Positions 57,203 through 64,000 of a stretch of DNA of 64,000 nucleotides are shown one piece after another; the stretch's first letter is position 1, and each line of letters starts with the position of its first letter. The position numbers and the translations under genes are program-made. The notes under the pieces were generated by a model, which was not told the origin of the DNA, made no database searches, and saw only the letters and a list, made by a program, of their open reading frames with translations. Source of the DNA: Georgenia muralis (GTDB lineage: Bacteria; Actinomycetota; Actinomycetes; Actinomycetales; Actinomycetaceae); NCBI RefSeq assembly GCF_003814705.1, contig NZ_RKRA01000001.1, positions 1,860,001 through 1,924,000 of the forward strand. Direction: 5' to 3'.

Positions 57203-57247
57203 GCTCGCCCGAGCCACGAGCCCCTGTGGCGGGTGGCTCGGGCGAGC
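57203..57247 (+). terminator. Terminator of the acyl-CoA dehydrogenase gene
   Basis: Perfect 15-bp stem GCTCGCCCGAGCCAC with its complement, 15-nt loop, starting 3 bp after the stop codon. Confidence 0.8.
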
Positions 57248-57384
57248 CGTTGGGGGCTCGGGGTGACGCGCGGGGTGCGTTGTGTCGCGATCCGTGTGCC
57301 GACGAGGTTCCTCTCCAGCGAGTCCGCCGCCGCGCCGTCGCTGCCTGCCGCCCAGCGACGACTCGATCGCGCGAGGATGACGGC

Positions 57385-58155
57385 GTGGGGGTCGCGGTGG
57401 TGGACGTCTGGTTCGTGGCCGCCGGCGTGGGTGAGCAGTGGTTGACCCAGCGCTCCACCGTCGACGCGCGCGGGCTGCCGGCCGAGCTGGACGCCGTCGA
57501 GGAGAGGCGCGCGCGCCGGCTGCGGCCCGACCGGCGAGCCGCCTTCGTGGTTGCACGCGTCATGCTGCGGCGAGTTCTCGGTGAGCGACTGGGCCTCGCG
57601 CCAGAGGCCGTGCCGCTCGTCGCGCGCTGCGAGCTGTGCGGGGAGGCACATGGGCAGGTCCATATCGAGGGGGTCGAGCGGCTGTGGGTCAGCGTGACCC
57701 GCAGCTCGGGTGTGCTCGCGGTCGCGCTGACCGACGCCGGACCGGTCGGTATCGACGTCCAGTCTGTTGCCTCCGTCGATGCAGCCCCGGTTGTGGACGT
57801 CGCGCTCTCACCTGGTGAACGACTCCAGGTCGAGGGCCTGGCGCCGGCTGAGCGGCCGGACGCCGTCGCCGCCGCCTGGGTGCGGAAGGAGGCGGCGCTG
57901 AAGGCGCTCGGGACGGGTTTGCGGCGCTCCCCCTCGGACCTCGAGATGATGCCGCTCGTCGGCGGTGCGGCTGTACGTGGTGTCCCCGATCTGCAGGTCG
58001 CGGACCTCGGTGTCGGGCCCGGGATCGTCGGCGCGGTCGCCGTGCTGCTGGGCGGTGTCGGTACGGGCGGTCCAGGAACGGACGAACGGCCGCGAGTCGA
58101 GGTACGGCCCCACGAGGGCGAGATCCTGCTGGATGCGGAGCAGCGCGATCAGTAG
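57385..58155 (+). CDS. 4'-phosphopantetheinyl transferase (Sfp type)
   Basis: Transfers phosphopantetheine from CoA to carrier proteins, 256 aa. Sfp-family landmarks: RRAAFVVARVMLRRVLGERL, WVSVTRSSGVLAVAL, Mg-binding VGIDVQSV, and AAWVRKEAALKALGTGL with the catalytic Lys-Glu. The C-terminal 60 residues are less conserved. GTG at 57385 after AGGA; other in-frame GTGs follow at once. Ends inside the 3' end of the DUF222 gene (7-bp convergent overlap). No polyketide/NRPS genes are here, so the carrier protein is unknown. Confidence 0.85.
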   Translation: MGVAVVDVWFVAAGVGEQWLTQRSTVDARGLPAELDAVEERRARRLRPDRRAAFVVARVMLRRVLGERLGLAPEAVPLVARCELCGEAHGQVHIEGVERLWVSVTRSSGVLAVALTDAGPVGIDVQSVASVDAAPVVDVALSPGERLQVEGLAPAERPDAVAAAWVRKEAALKALGTGLRRSPSDLEMMPLVGGAAVRGVPDLQVADLGVGPGIVGAVAVLLGGVGTGGPGTDERPRVEVRPHEGEILLDAEQRDQ

Positions 58156-60767
58156 GGCGGGGCGTCGTGGTCCGAGGGCGGGTCGGCGGGTGCGGCTCCG
58201 GGCAGCGGTGCTGACGTGGGTCGGTGGTGGCGGAGGTAGGGGGGTGTGTGGGGGAGCATGGTGATGGTGCCGTTGATCTGGCGTCGGTAGGCGTGTCCGG
58301 TGGGGGTGAGCCATTCGAAGATGCCGGGTTCGGGTTGGGCGACGGTGAAGATGCCGGCGGTTTTGATGGTGTGGTCGCGGGTGCACATGGGTCCGCCGTT
58401 GTGTGCGGCGGTGGGGCCGCCGTGGGCCCAGGCTTGGGTGTGGTCGTACTGGCAGCGGTGGGCGGGGGTGGTGCAGCCGGGGCGGACGCAGGTGCGGTCG
58501 CGTTGGCGGACGTGGTCGAGGAGGTCGGCGGGGGGCCGGTAGCGGGTGCGTCCGACGTCGAGGACCGCGCCGGTCAGGGGGTCGGTGACGATCCGGCGCC
58601 AGGTTCCTCCGGCGGCGAGGGCGCGGGCGACGTCGGGGGTGATGGGTCCGTAGCCGGCGAGGGTGGCGACGCCGGCGGGTGGGTCGTCGGGGAACTCGCC
58701 GGTCAGGGCGGGCGGGTCCTGCGGCGGGTCGGTGGTCGGTGGGTCGGTGGTCGGCGGTGACTCTGCGGGGTGGTCGGGGAGCTCGCCGGGCACCGTCGGC
58801 GTGTCCTGCGGCGGGTCAGACGTTGGCGTGGTGGTCGGTGGCGGCGTGGTGGTCGGCGGCGGGGCGCTGGTGGGTGGTGGGAGGAGGACGGACAGGGGGA
58901 CGTCGAGGCGGAGGTCGACCCGTGGGGGGTCGCCGAACCACTCGCCGTCGGCGGGGATGAGCAGGTGCAGCGGGGGCAGGCGGGGCCCGGGGTCCTGGGG
59001 GACCGGGCACCGGCACGTCGCCCCAGCCCCGACGGCCCTGGCCCCGACGCCCCCGGTCCCGATGGCCTCGCCCCCGGCGTCGGGTGCCCCGCGCCCGGGG
59101 TCCGGCCCGGCCCCGGGTGTGTGGGTGTCGGTGGTCGGTGGGGCTGCGTGGCCGTCGTCGCCGTCGCCGTCCCCGTGGTCGTGGTCGTGGTCGTGGTTGT
59201 GGTCGTGGGTGTGGGTGGTGGGGCGGAAGCGGCCGGTGATGAGGGCGAGGAGGATGTCGGCTCGGAGCTGGTCGGTGGTGCGGGTGTCGCCGGCGGCGCG
59301 GGCGGATTGGGCCATGTGGTCCAGGACGAGGTCGATCTGGACGCAGCTGGTGGCGGTGGTGATGGCGCTGATGCGGCCCATGCCGTCGGGTAGGGGTTGG
59401 GTGTGGGTGACGTGGCGGTGGCCGCGGGCGCGGTGGTGGCGGGCCTGGGCGTCGGTGGGGTCGACGGCGATGAGCTTGTCGGCGAGGTCGCGGACGAGCT
59501 GGGGGTGGGTGCGCCGGTCGGCCTCGGTGAGGATGTCGTGCTCGACCATCCAGGCCACGGGGGTGGGGCTGTGGTGGAGGGTGGCGACGATGGTGGCGGC
59601 CTTGCGGTAGTCGATCTCGCCGGCCTCGAGCCGGTCCCGGGTCTGGTGGAAGGACCGGGTCAGGCCCTGGCCGGTGGCGACGAGCTTGGCGGCGTCCTGG
59701 CGGGTGGTGGCCAGGCGTAGGGCGAGCTCTTCGGCGGTGCCGTCGATGGTCTTGGGGGCGGCCGCGCCGGTCTTGGCGTACATCACCGGTTCGGTGGCGA
59801 CGTGGGCGGCGGCGAGCGCGGCCCGTCCGGCGGACCAGGACTCCAGGCGTTTGTAGGCGGCGACGACCTCGACCTTGGCGAAGGGGGCGAGGGACTCCAG
59901 GTCGATCTCGTCCAGCAGCGCGGCGAGCTCGGGTCCTGGGGCCATGGAGGCCAGGACGTTCAGGGCGACCCCGAGGGTGGCCGCGTGCTCGGCGTAGACC
60001 TGCGCGATGACCTCCGCGATCGGCCGGTCCAACCGCCGCCGCCGGACCCGACCACCGTCCTCGTCAGCGTCAGCGTCAGCGTCAGATTCAACGTCAGATT
60101 CAACGTCGGCACCGGCACCGGCATCGGAGCCGGAGCCGGTGTCGGCGTCGGCAGTGGGGTCGTGGTCCTGGTCGTCGTGATCGAGGCGCGCGACGGAGCC
60201 GGACTCGGTGCCGGAGCCGGCGGCGGGGTCGGTGCCGGCGGCCGGGTCGGTGCCGGCGGCCGGGTCGGGGTCGGCGGCCGGGTCGGGGTCGGCGGCCGGG
60301 CCGGTGCGGGGGTCGGCGGCGGTGGTGGTGGGCTGGGGGAGGGTCTCGGCGACGGCCTGGTACCCGCCGGGGCCGAGGAGCTGGTCGAAGACGCCCTGGG
60401 ACCACCGGTTGCCGTCGTGGGCCCGCTCGGCCAGGCCCTTGAGACCGATCGCGGTCAGGGTCCGGGCCCGGGCGATGCGTTCCTCGGCCCGCCACTCCCG
60501 CTGCACCGCGATCAGGTGCTCGCACCCACCGTTGGTCAGCGCGTCGGCGTAGCAGCAGTACCCGCGCTCCCGCGCCTGCGCATCCCGCGCCTCGGCATCC
60601 CCGACCGGGCCGCCGCCACGCCCCGTGGGGTCCCCCGCCCGGGCCTGGCCGTCGCGGCCCGGGGCGTCCCCGGGCTCAGCGTCACCGTCGGGGGCCGCCG
60701 CACCGGGCTCAGCGTCGCGGTCGCGGGCCGCCGCACCGGGGTCCTGGTCCACCGCTCCCACCTCCAC
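58149..60767 (-). CDS. DUF222 / HNH endonuclease domain protein
   Basis: Large protein of the actinobacterial 13E12-like DUF222-HNH family, 872 aa. DUF222 lies at about 230-480 (LASMAPGPELAALLDEI, ARLATTRQDAAKLVATGQGL, RDRLEAGEIDYRKAATIVA). The C-terminal HNH nuclease motif is CVRPGCTTPAHRCQYDHTQ followed by NGGPMCTRDHTIKT. Between them and in the N-terminus are long low-complexity tracts: Asp/Ala/Pro repeats, a His-Asp tract (HDHNHDHDHDH) and Thr-Pro-rich linkers. GTG start at 60767, or the GTG at 60752 that has GGAGG upstream. Function unproven; these genes are often multicopy and may be selfish. Confidence 0.85.
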   Translation of the reverse strand: MEVGAVDQDPGAAARDRDAEPGAAAPDGDAEPGDAPGRDGQARAGDPTGRGGGPVGDAEARDAQARERGYCCYADALTNGGCEHLIAVQREWRAEERIARARTLTAIGLKGLAERAHDGNRWSQGVFDQLLGPGGYQAVAETLPQPTTTAADPRTGPAADPDPAADPDPAAGTDPAAGTDPAAGSGTESGSVARLDHDDQDHDPTADADTGSGSDAGAGADVESDVESDADADADEDGGRVRRRRLDRPIAEVIAQVYAEHAATLGVALNVLASMAPGPELAALLDEIDLESLAPFAKVEVVAAYKRLESWSAGRAALAAAHVATEPVMYAKTGAAAPKTIDGTAEELALRLATTRQDAAKLVATGQGLTRSFHQTRDRLEAGEIDYRKAATIVATLHHSPTPVAWMVEHDILTEADRRTHPQLVRDLADKLIAVDPTDAQARHHRARGHRHVTHTQPLPDGMGRISAITTATSCVQIDLVLDHMAQSARAAGDTRTTDQLRADILLALITGRFRPTTHTHDHNHDHDHDHGDGDGDDGHAAPPTTDTHTPGAGPDPGRGAPDAGGEAIGTGGVGARAVGAGATCRCPVPQDPGPRLPPLHLLIPADGEWFGDPPRVDLRLDVPLSVLLPPPTSAPPPTTTPPPTTTPTSDPPQDTPTVPGELPDHPAESPPTTDPPTTDPPQDPPALTGEFPDDPPAGVATLAGYGPITPDVARALAAGGTWRRIVTDPLTGAVLDVGRTRYRPPADLLDHVRQRDRTCVRPGCTTPAHRCQYDHTQAWAHGGPTAAHNGGPMCTRDHTIKTAGIFTVAQPEPGIFEWLTPTGHAYRRQINGTITMLPHTPPYLRHHRPTSAPLPGAAPADPPSDHDAPPY

Positions 60768-60900
60768 CTCGAACTGGTGTTCCCACCGTAGAGCCGGGGT
60801 ACGACATCGCCACCACGACTGTGGACACCACCCCCACCACGGCCCTGTGACAGGCGTAGAGAGTTCACGAAAATTGCCACTGCGCAGGTCAGCAACTTAG

Positions 60901-61120
60901 AGACTCCGTGGAGTCTCGCCGGGGCTCGCGAAGATGGTGCTCCGGTGGCGGTTGGCGCGATGCTGGCGGCGTGGGGGTGCCGACAGGGACACTGGTGGTG
61001 TTCGTCCCGGTAGACCCCGCGCCCTCTGTGGTGCCGTTGAGCCTGTAGGTCAGCATGGTGGCGGAGGGCCTCCACGGGAACCGTGGAATGTTGCCTTTGA
61101 GCACGAGCGTCAGACTTCGA
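60901..61120 (+). ncRNA. Candidate IS110 bridge RNA
   Basis: The leader of the transposase contains several perfect hairpins: AGACTCC-GT-GGAGTCT (60901-60916), GCCCTC/GAGGGC (61021-61026 with 61064-61069) and TCCACGG-GAA-CCGTGGA (61071-61087). IS110 recombinases are guided by a structured RNA from the non-coding end, so this is a good candidate. Boundaries are a guess. Confidence 0.4.
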
Positions 61121-61190
61121 AACACTCCCAGCCCTTCCCGGGACGAACGCACCGTTACTCCACCAAGGCGGATGAGGGGAAGTGGTCGGG

Positions 61191-62441
61191 ATGGAAGTCC
61201 TGCACCGGCGGTGCGCCGGGCTCGACGTATCGAAGAGGGACGCCAAGGTCGCGGTCCGGATCGCTGGAGGCGGCCGAGCGGGGGCGAAGTCGACCGTCAC
61301 GACGTGGGGAGCGACCACGAACTCGATACTCGCCCTGCGTGAGCATCTGATCACCGAGGCTGTCACGTGCGTGGTCATGGAGGCCACGAGCGATTACTGG
61401 AAGCCGTTCTACTACCTCCTCGAGGACGGCCCGTTCGAAGTGCTGCTCGTCAACGCCCGGCACGCCAAGAACATGCCGGGCCGCAAGAGTGACGTCTCCG
61501 ACGCGGCCTGGTTGGCGCAACTGGGCGCTCACGGCCTGGTGCGTGGATCGTTCGTGCCGCCGCCGCCGGTACGGGAACTGCGGGACCTGACCCGCACTCG
61601 CACGGCGCTGACCCGCGAACGCAGCCGCGAGATCCAGCGCTTGGAAAAGCTCTTGGAGGACGCCGGGATCAAGCTCTCCGCCGTCGCCTCGGACATCACC
61701 GGGGTCTCCGGGCGGGCGATGCTCGATGCGCTCATCGCCGGTGAACGGGATCCGGCCGTGCTGGCTGACCTCGCAAAGCGGCGCATGCGGGTCAAGATCC
61801 CCCAGCTCACCGAGGCGTTGACCGGACGCTTCAACGATCACCACGCCTTCCTTGCCCAGATGCATCTGGACCTGATCGATCACCACACCGAGGCCGTCGA
61901 CCTGCTCACCACCCGGATCGAGAGGATGATCGAGCCCTTTCGCCACGTCAGGGACCTGATCATCACGATCCCGGGCATCAGCGTGTTGGTCGCCGACGTC
62001 ATCATCGCCGAGACCGGAGCCGACATGGCCATCTTTCCCACTGCGGGACACCTGGCCTCCTGGGCCGGGACGTGCCCGGGATCGAACGAATCCGCCGGGC
62101 ACGTCAAGTCCACCAAGACACGCCCGGGCAATCCCTACCTCAAGGGGGCCCTCGGCATCGCGGCCATGGCCGCCGCGAAGTCCAAGAGCACCTACCTCGC
62201 GGCGAAGTACCGGCGCATCGCCACACGACGAGGCCCGATCAAGGCCCAGGTCGCACTTGAGCACGCGATGCTCGTCGCAATCTGGTACATGCTCACCAAC
62301 GACAACCCCTACCACGAGCCCGGAGGCGACTACTTCGTCCGACTCAACCCCGACAAGGCCAAGAACCGCGCCCTCGACCAACTCCGACAGATGGGCTACG
62401 ACGTCACCCTCTCACCCGCCCACCTGCCTATGGCCGGGTAA
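61191..62441 (+). CDS. IS110-family transposase (DEDD recombinase)
   Basis: RuvC-like DEDD transposase, 416 aa, intact. Catalytic acids Asp12 (AGLDVSKRD), Glu64 (VVMEATSDYW), Asp101 and Asp104 (RKSDVSDAAWLAQL). The C-terminal Tnp_20 domain has PGISVLVADVIIAETG and the Ser-containing CPGSNESAGHVKSTK motif. ATG at 61191 has GAGGGGA about 10 nt upstream; a GTG at 61182 is in frame. The 5' non-coding region is longer than the 3' one, as in the IS110 rather than the IS1111 group. Confidence 0.92.
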   Translation: MEVLHRRCAGLDVSKRDAKVAVRIAGGGRAGAKSTVTTWGATTNSILALREHLITEAVTCVVMEATSDYWKPFYYLLEDGPFEVLLVNARHAKNMPGRKSDVSDAAWLAQLGAHGLVRGSFVPPPPVRELRDLTRTRTALTRERSREIQRLEKLLEDAGIKLSAVASDITGVSGRAMLDALIAGERDPAVLADLAKRRMRVKIPQLTEALTGRFNDHHAFLAQMHLDLIDHHTEAVDLLTTRIERMIEPFRHVRDLIITIPGISVLVADVIIAETGADMAIFPTAGHLASWAGTCPGSNESAGHVKSTKTRPGNPYLKGALGIAAMAAAKSKSTYLAAKYRRIATRRGPIKAQVALEHAMLVAIWYMLTNDNPYHEPGGDYFVRLNPDKAKNRALDQLRQMGYDVTLSPAHLPMAG

Positions 62442-62544
62442 ATCTTCGCGTCAGACGGGTGTGGTGTGGTCGATGCGGGGCTACCGCGGCCGGCGCAGCA
62501 CACCTGCAGGTCACGGACGAACGCCGACCTCCGTCGTGGTCCGC

Positions 62545-63879
62545 CTATGACCCCGGAAGCGCCGGAAGCCGTGGGCGGTCGAGCCACGCGGTGAGGACGG
62601 CGTCGACGCGATCGGCCAGCGCCGGCCCGCCCTCCAGCTCGGCCCGATGGGCCGCGAGTGCGCGGAACTGTCCGGTGGTGACGGTGCCGTACCGGTGCCG
62701 ACCGGTCCAGGCCCGCAGCAGCTCGAAGAACGCCTCGTCACCGAGCGTCCGGCGGAGTGCGTGCAGCGTCAGTGCCCCCCGCTTGTAGATGAGATCATCG
62801 AAGATCCGCTCGGGGCCGGGATTGGAGACGACGAGGTCCTGGCCCGTGCCGCCCAGGCGCCGGTGCCATGCGCGGGCGAGCGAGTCGGCGCTCTCGCCAC
62901 CAGAGTGCTCGGACCACAGCCACTCGGCGTACGAGGCGAAGCCCTCGTTGAGCCAGATGTGCCGCCACGAGTCCACGGTGAGGGAGTTCCCGAACCACTG
63001 GTGCGCGAGCTCGTGCGGGACCAGGCGTGCGCCGTCGTCGTCGCTGAGGTGGTTCGAGCCGAAGACCGACATCCCCTGCGCCTCGACCGGGATCTCGAGC
63101 CGGTCGGCGGTGACGACGAGCGTGTACCCCGCGAACGGGTAGGGCCCGAAGACCTCCGTGAAGTAGGCCATGAGCTCGCAGTGCCGCGCGAGCAGCCGCT
63201 GCGCAGCTGCGCGGTGGGCCGCCGGCACGACCACCCGCTGCGGAACCGGCTGCTCTCCCAGCGCGACGCTCTCGTAGTTGCCGATCTGCACCGTGGCGAG
63301 GTACGTGGCGGTCGGGTGGCGCTCCTCGTAGACCCACGTGGTCGCCGAGGACCGCTCCTTGCGCGCGACCAGCTCCCCGTGCGCCAGGACGAAGAAGGGC
63401 CGGTCCACCGTCAGCGAGGTCCGGTAGGTGGCCTTGTCCCCAGGCCGGTCGTTGCACGGGAACCACGAAGGCGCCCCCGTCGGCTGGCTCGCGACCAGCA
63501 CGCCCTCCTCCAGCTCCTCCCAGCCCACCGGACCCCACGGGCTGTCCATGGGGACCGGCCGACCGCCGTAGCGCACCGAGACCTCGAGCAGTGCGCCGTC
63601 GCCGACCTCCTCCGCGAACCGCAGGACGAGCTTGTCGCCGCGGTGGCGGTAGCGCGTGAGCACGGCGCCACGCACCGCGACCTTCTCCACCGTCAGCCCC
63701 GCGAGGTCGAGGGCGATCTCCCGCATCTCCTCCCGTGTGCGCACGGTCAGCGTGGCGACGCCGACGAGCACGTTGGGCACCACCCGGTAGGTCAGGTCCA
63801 GGTCGTAGTGCTCGACGTGGATGCTCCCGCTCCCGTGCGCGGGCTCGTACCGGTCGGTCTCCTCGGTGCCCGCGCTCAC
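62545..63879 (-). CDS. M1 family metallopeptidase (short form)
   Basis: Zn aminopeptidase of 444 aa, about half the length of PepN because it ends after the thermolysin-like catalytic domain. N-terminal beta-saddle domain (about 1-230); the exopeptidase loop reads IPVEAQGMSVFG in place of GAMEN; Zn site HELAHQWFGNS (about 288) and WLNEGFASYAEW with the third ligand. GTG start after GAGAGGAGCC. No signal peptide. Short M1 proteins like this are common in actinobacteria; the substrate is unknown. Confidence 0.93.
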   Translation of the reverse strand: MSAGTEETDRYEPAHGSGSIHVEHYDLDLTYRVVPNVLVGVATLTVRTREEMREIALDLAGLTVEKVAVRGAVLTRYRHRGDKLVLRFAEEVGDGALLEVSVRYGGRPVPMDSPWGPVGWEELEEGVLVASQPTGAPSWFPCNDRPGDKATYRTSLTVDRPFFVLAHGELVARKERSSATTWVYEERHPTATYLATVQIGNYESVALGEQPVPQRVVVPAAHRAAAQRLLARHCELMAYFTEVFGPYPFAGYTLVVTADRLEIPVEAQGMSVFGSNHLSDDDGARLVPHELAHQWFGNSLTVDSWRHIWLNEGFASYAEWLWSEHSGGESADSLARAWHRRLGGTGQDLVVSNPGPERIFDDLIYKRGALTLHALRRTLGDEAFFELLRAWTGRHRYGTVTTGQFRALAAHRAELEGGPALADRVDAVLTAWLDRPRLPALPGS

Positions 63880-63930
63880 CGGCGGCTCCTCTCGTCGTCG
63901 GCACTGTCGTGGGTGGAACGTGGCCGGCCG

Positions 63931-64000
63931 GCCCTGTCGTCGGCACCCGCACGGCGGCCGGCCCTGTCGCCGGCACCCGCACGGCGGCCGGCTCCGTCGT
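63931..64000. repeat. 30-bp tandem repeat upstream of the M1 peptidase
   Basis: Two 30-bp units (63931-63960, 63961-63990) differing by one base and a partial third running off the window. A gene start upstream may lie beyond the edge. Confidence 0.85.

Larger units (their letters stand above)
60850..62530 (+). mobile_element. IS110-family element (ends not resolved)
   Basis: An intact IS110-type transposase with a structured non-coding leader. IS110 elements lack clear terminal repeats, so the ends given are only the limits of the gap between the DUF222 gene and the M1 peptidase gene. No target duplication is expected. Confidence 0.55.

Noticed and set aside
54338-57556. A 1,072-codon open frame on the minus strand
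   Set aside because: Antisense to the TetR and acyl-CoA dehydrogenase genes; composition typical of shadow frames.
50102-58155. A polyketide or lipid-antibiotic cluster suggested by a PPTase next to FabG/MaoC/thiolase genes
   Set aside because: No ketosynthase, carrier protein or NRPS gene; a strong terminator separates the PPTase from the fatty-acid genes.

Overview
The window is very GC-rich DNA from a high-G+C Gram-positive bacterium (Actinomycetota, most plausibly Micrococcales; this is inferred from gene content and not tested). Support comes from the many GTG/TTG starts and 4-bp ATGA/GTGA gene overlaps, an HspR-type HAIR operator in front of clpB, a RamB-type regulator divergent from a GTP-dependent PEP carboxykinase, an MT0933-type small hydrophilic protein, a DUF222/HNH protein, and a FadA2-FabG4-HtdX-like locus. 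No rRNA, tRNA or CRISPR array was recognised.

Region 1 (1-14.5 kb): the 5' part of a sugar-type ABC solute-binding lipoprotein is divergent from a LacI regulator and shares a promoter region with a LacI-type operator. Then comes a 12.5-kb minus-strand operon. Read in its transcription direction it encodes a Liv-type ABC importer (livK-G-F-H-M), an acyl-CoA synthetase, a TetR regulator, 3-hydroxybutyrate dehydrogenase, an alpha/beta hydrolase, both CoA-transferase subunits, an acetyl-CoA acetyltransferase and a second alpha/beta hydrolase. Together this reads as uptake and conversion of 3-hydroxybutyrate (or its oligomers/esters) to acetyl-CoA.

Region 2 (14.7-29.7 kb): small hydrophilic, possibly stress-related proteins around an amidase; clpB; a serine hydrolase; exonuclease III; an SDR; pyrE; a NagD-like HAD phosphatase; a SpoU methyltransferase; class II aldolase; then a STAS protein divergent from a PAS-GAF-PP2C-HATPase partner-switching protein.

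Region 3 (29.9-48 kb): an IS1380-family element sits exactly at the stop codon of a second STAS gene. Central metabolism follows: purA, ramB-like/pckG, a DUF2249 gene, purD, gnd, purC, a fatty-acid desaturase, purS-purQ, ald and a YceI protein. An IS1182-family element sits in a CTAG target made by the YceI stop codon.

Region 4 (48-64 kb): an ABC-F ATPase; an intergenic region with a cluster of DnaA-box-like 9-mers; a fatty-acid beta-oxidation-type locus (MaoC hydratase, FabG4-like reductase, thiolase, divergent TetR and large acyl-CoA dehydrogenase/oxidase); a phosphopantetheinyl transferase; a DUF222-HNH protein; an IS110-family element with a structured 5' leader (candidate bridge RNA); and a short M1 metallopeptidase.

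Short tandem repeats of 8-33 bp recur at gene boundaries throughout the window.
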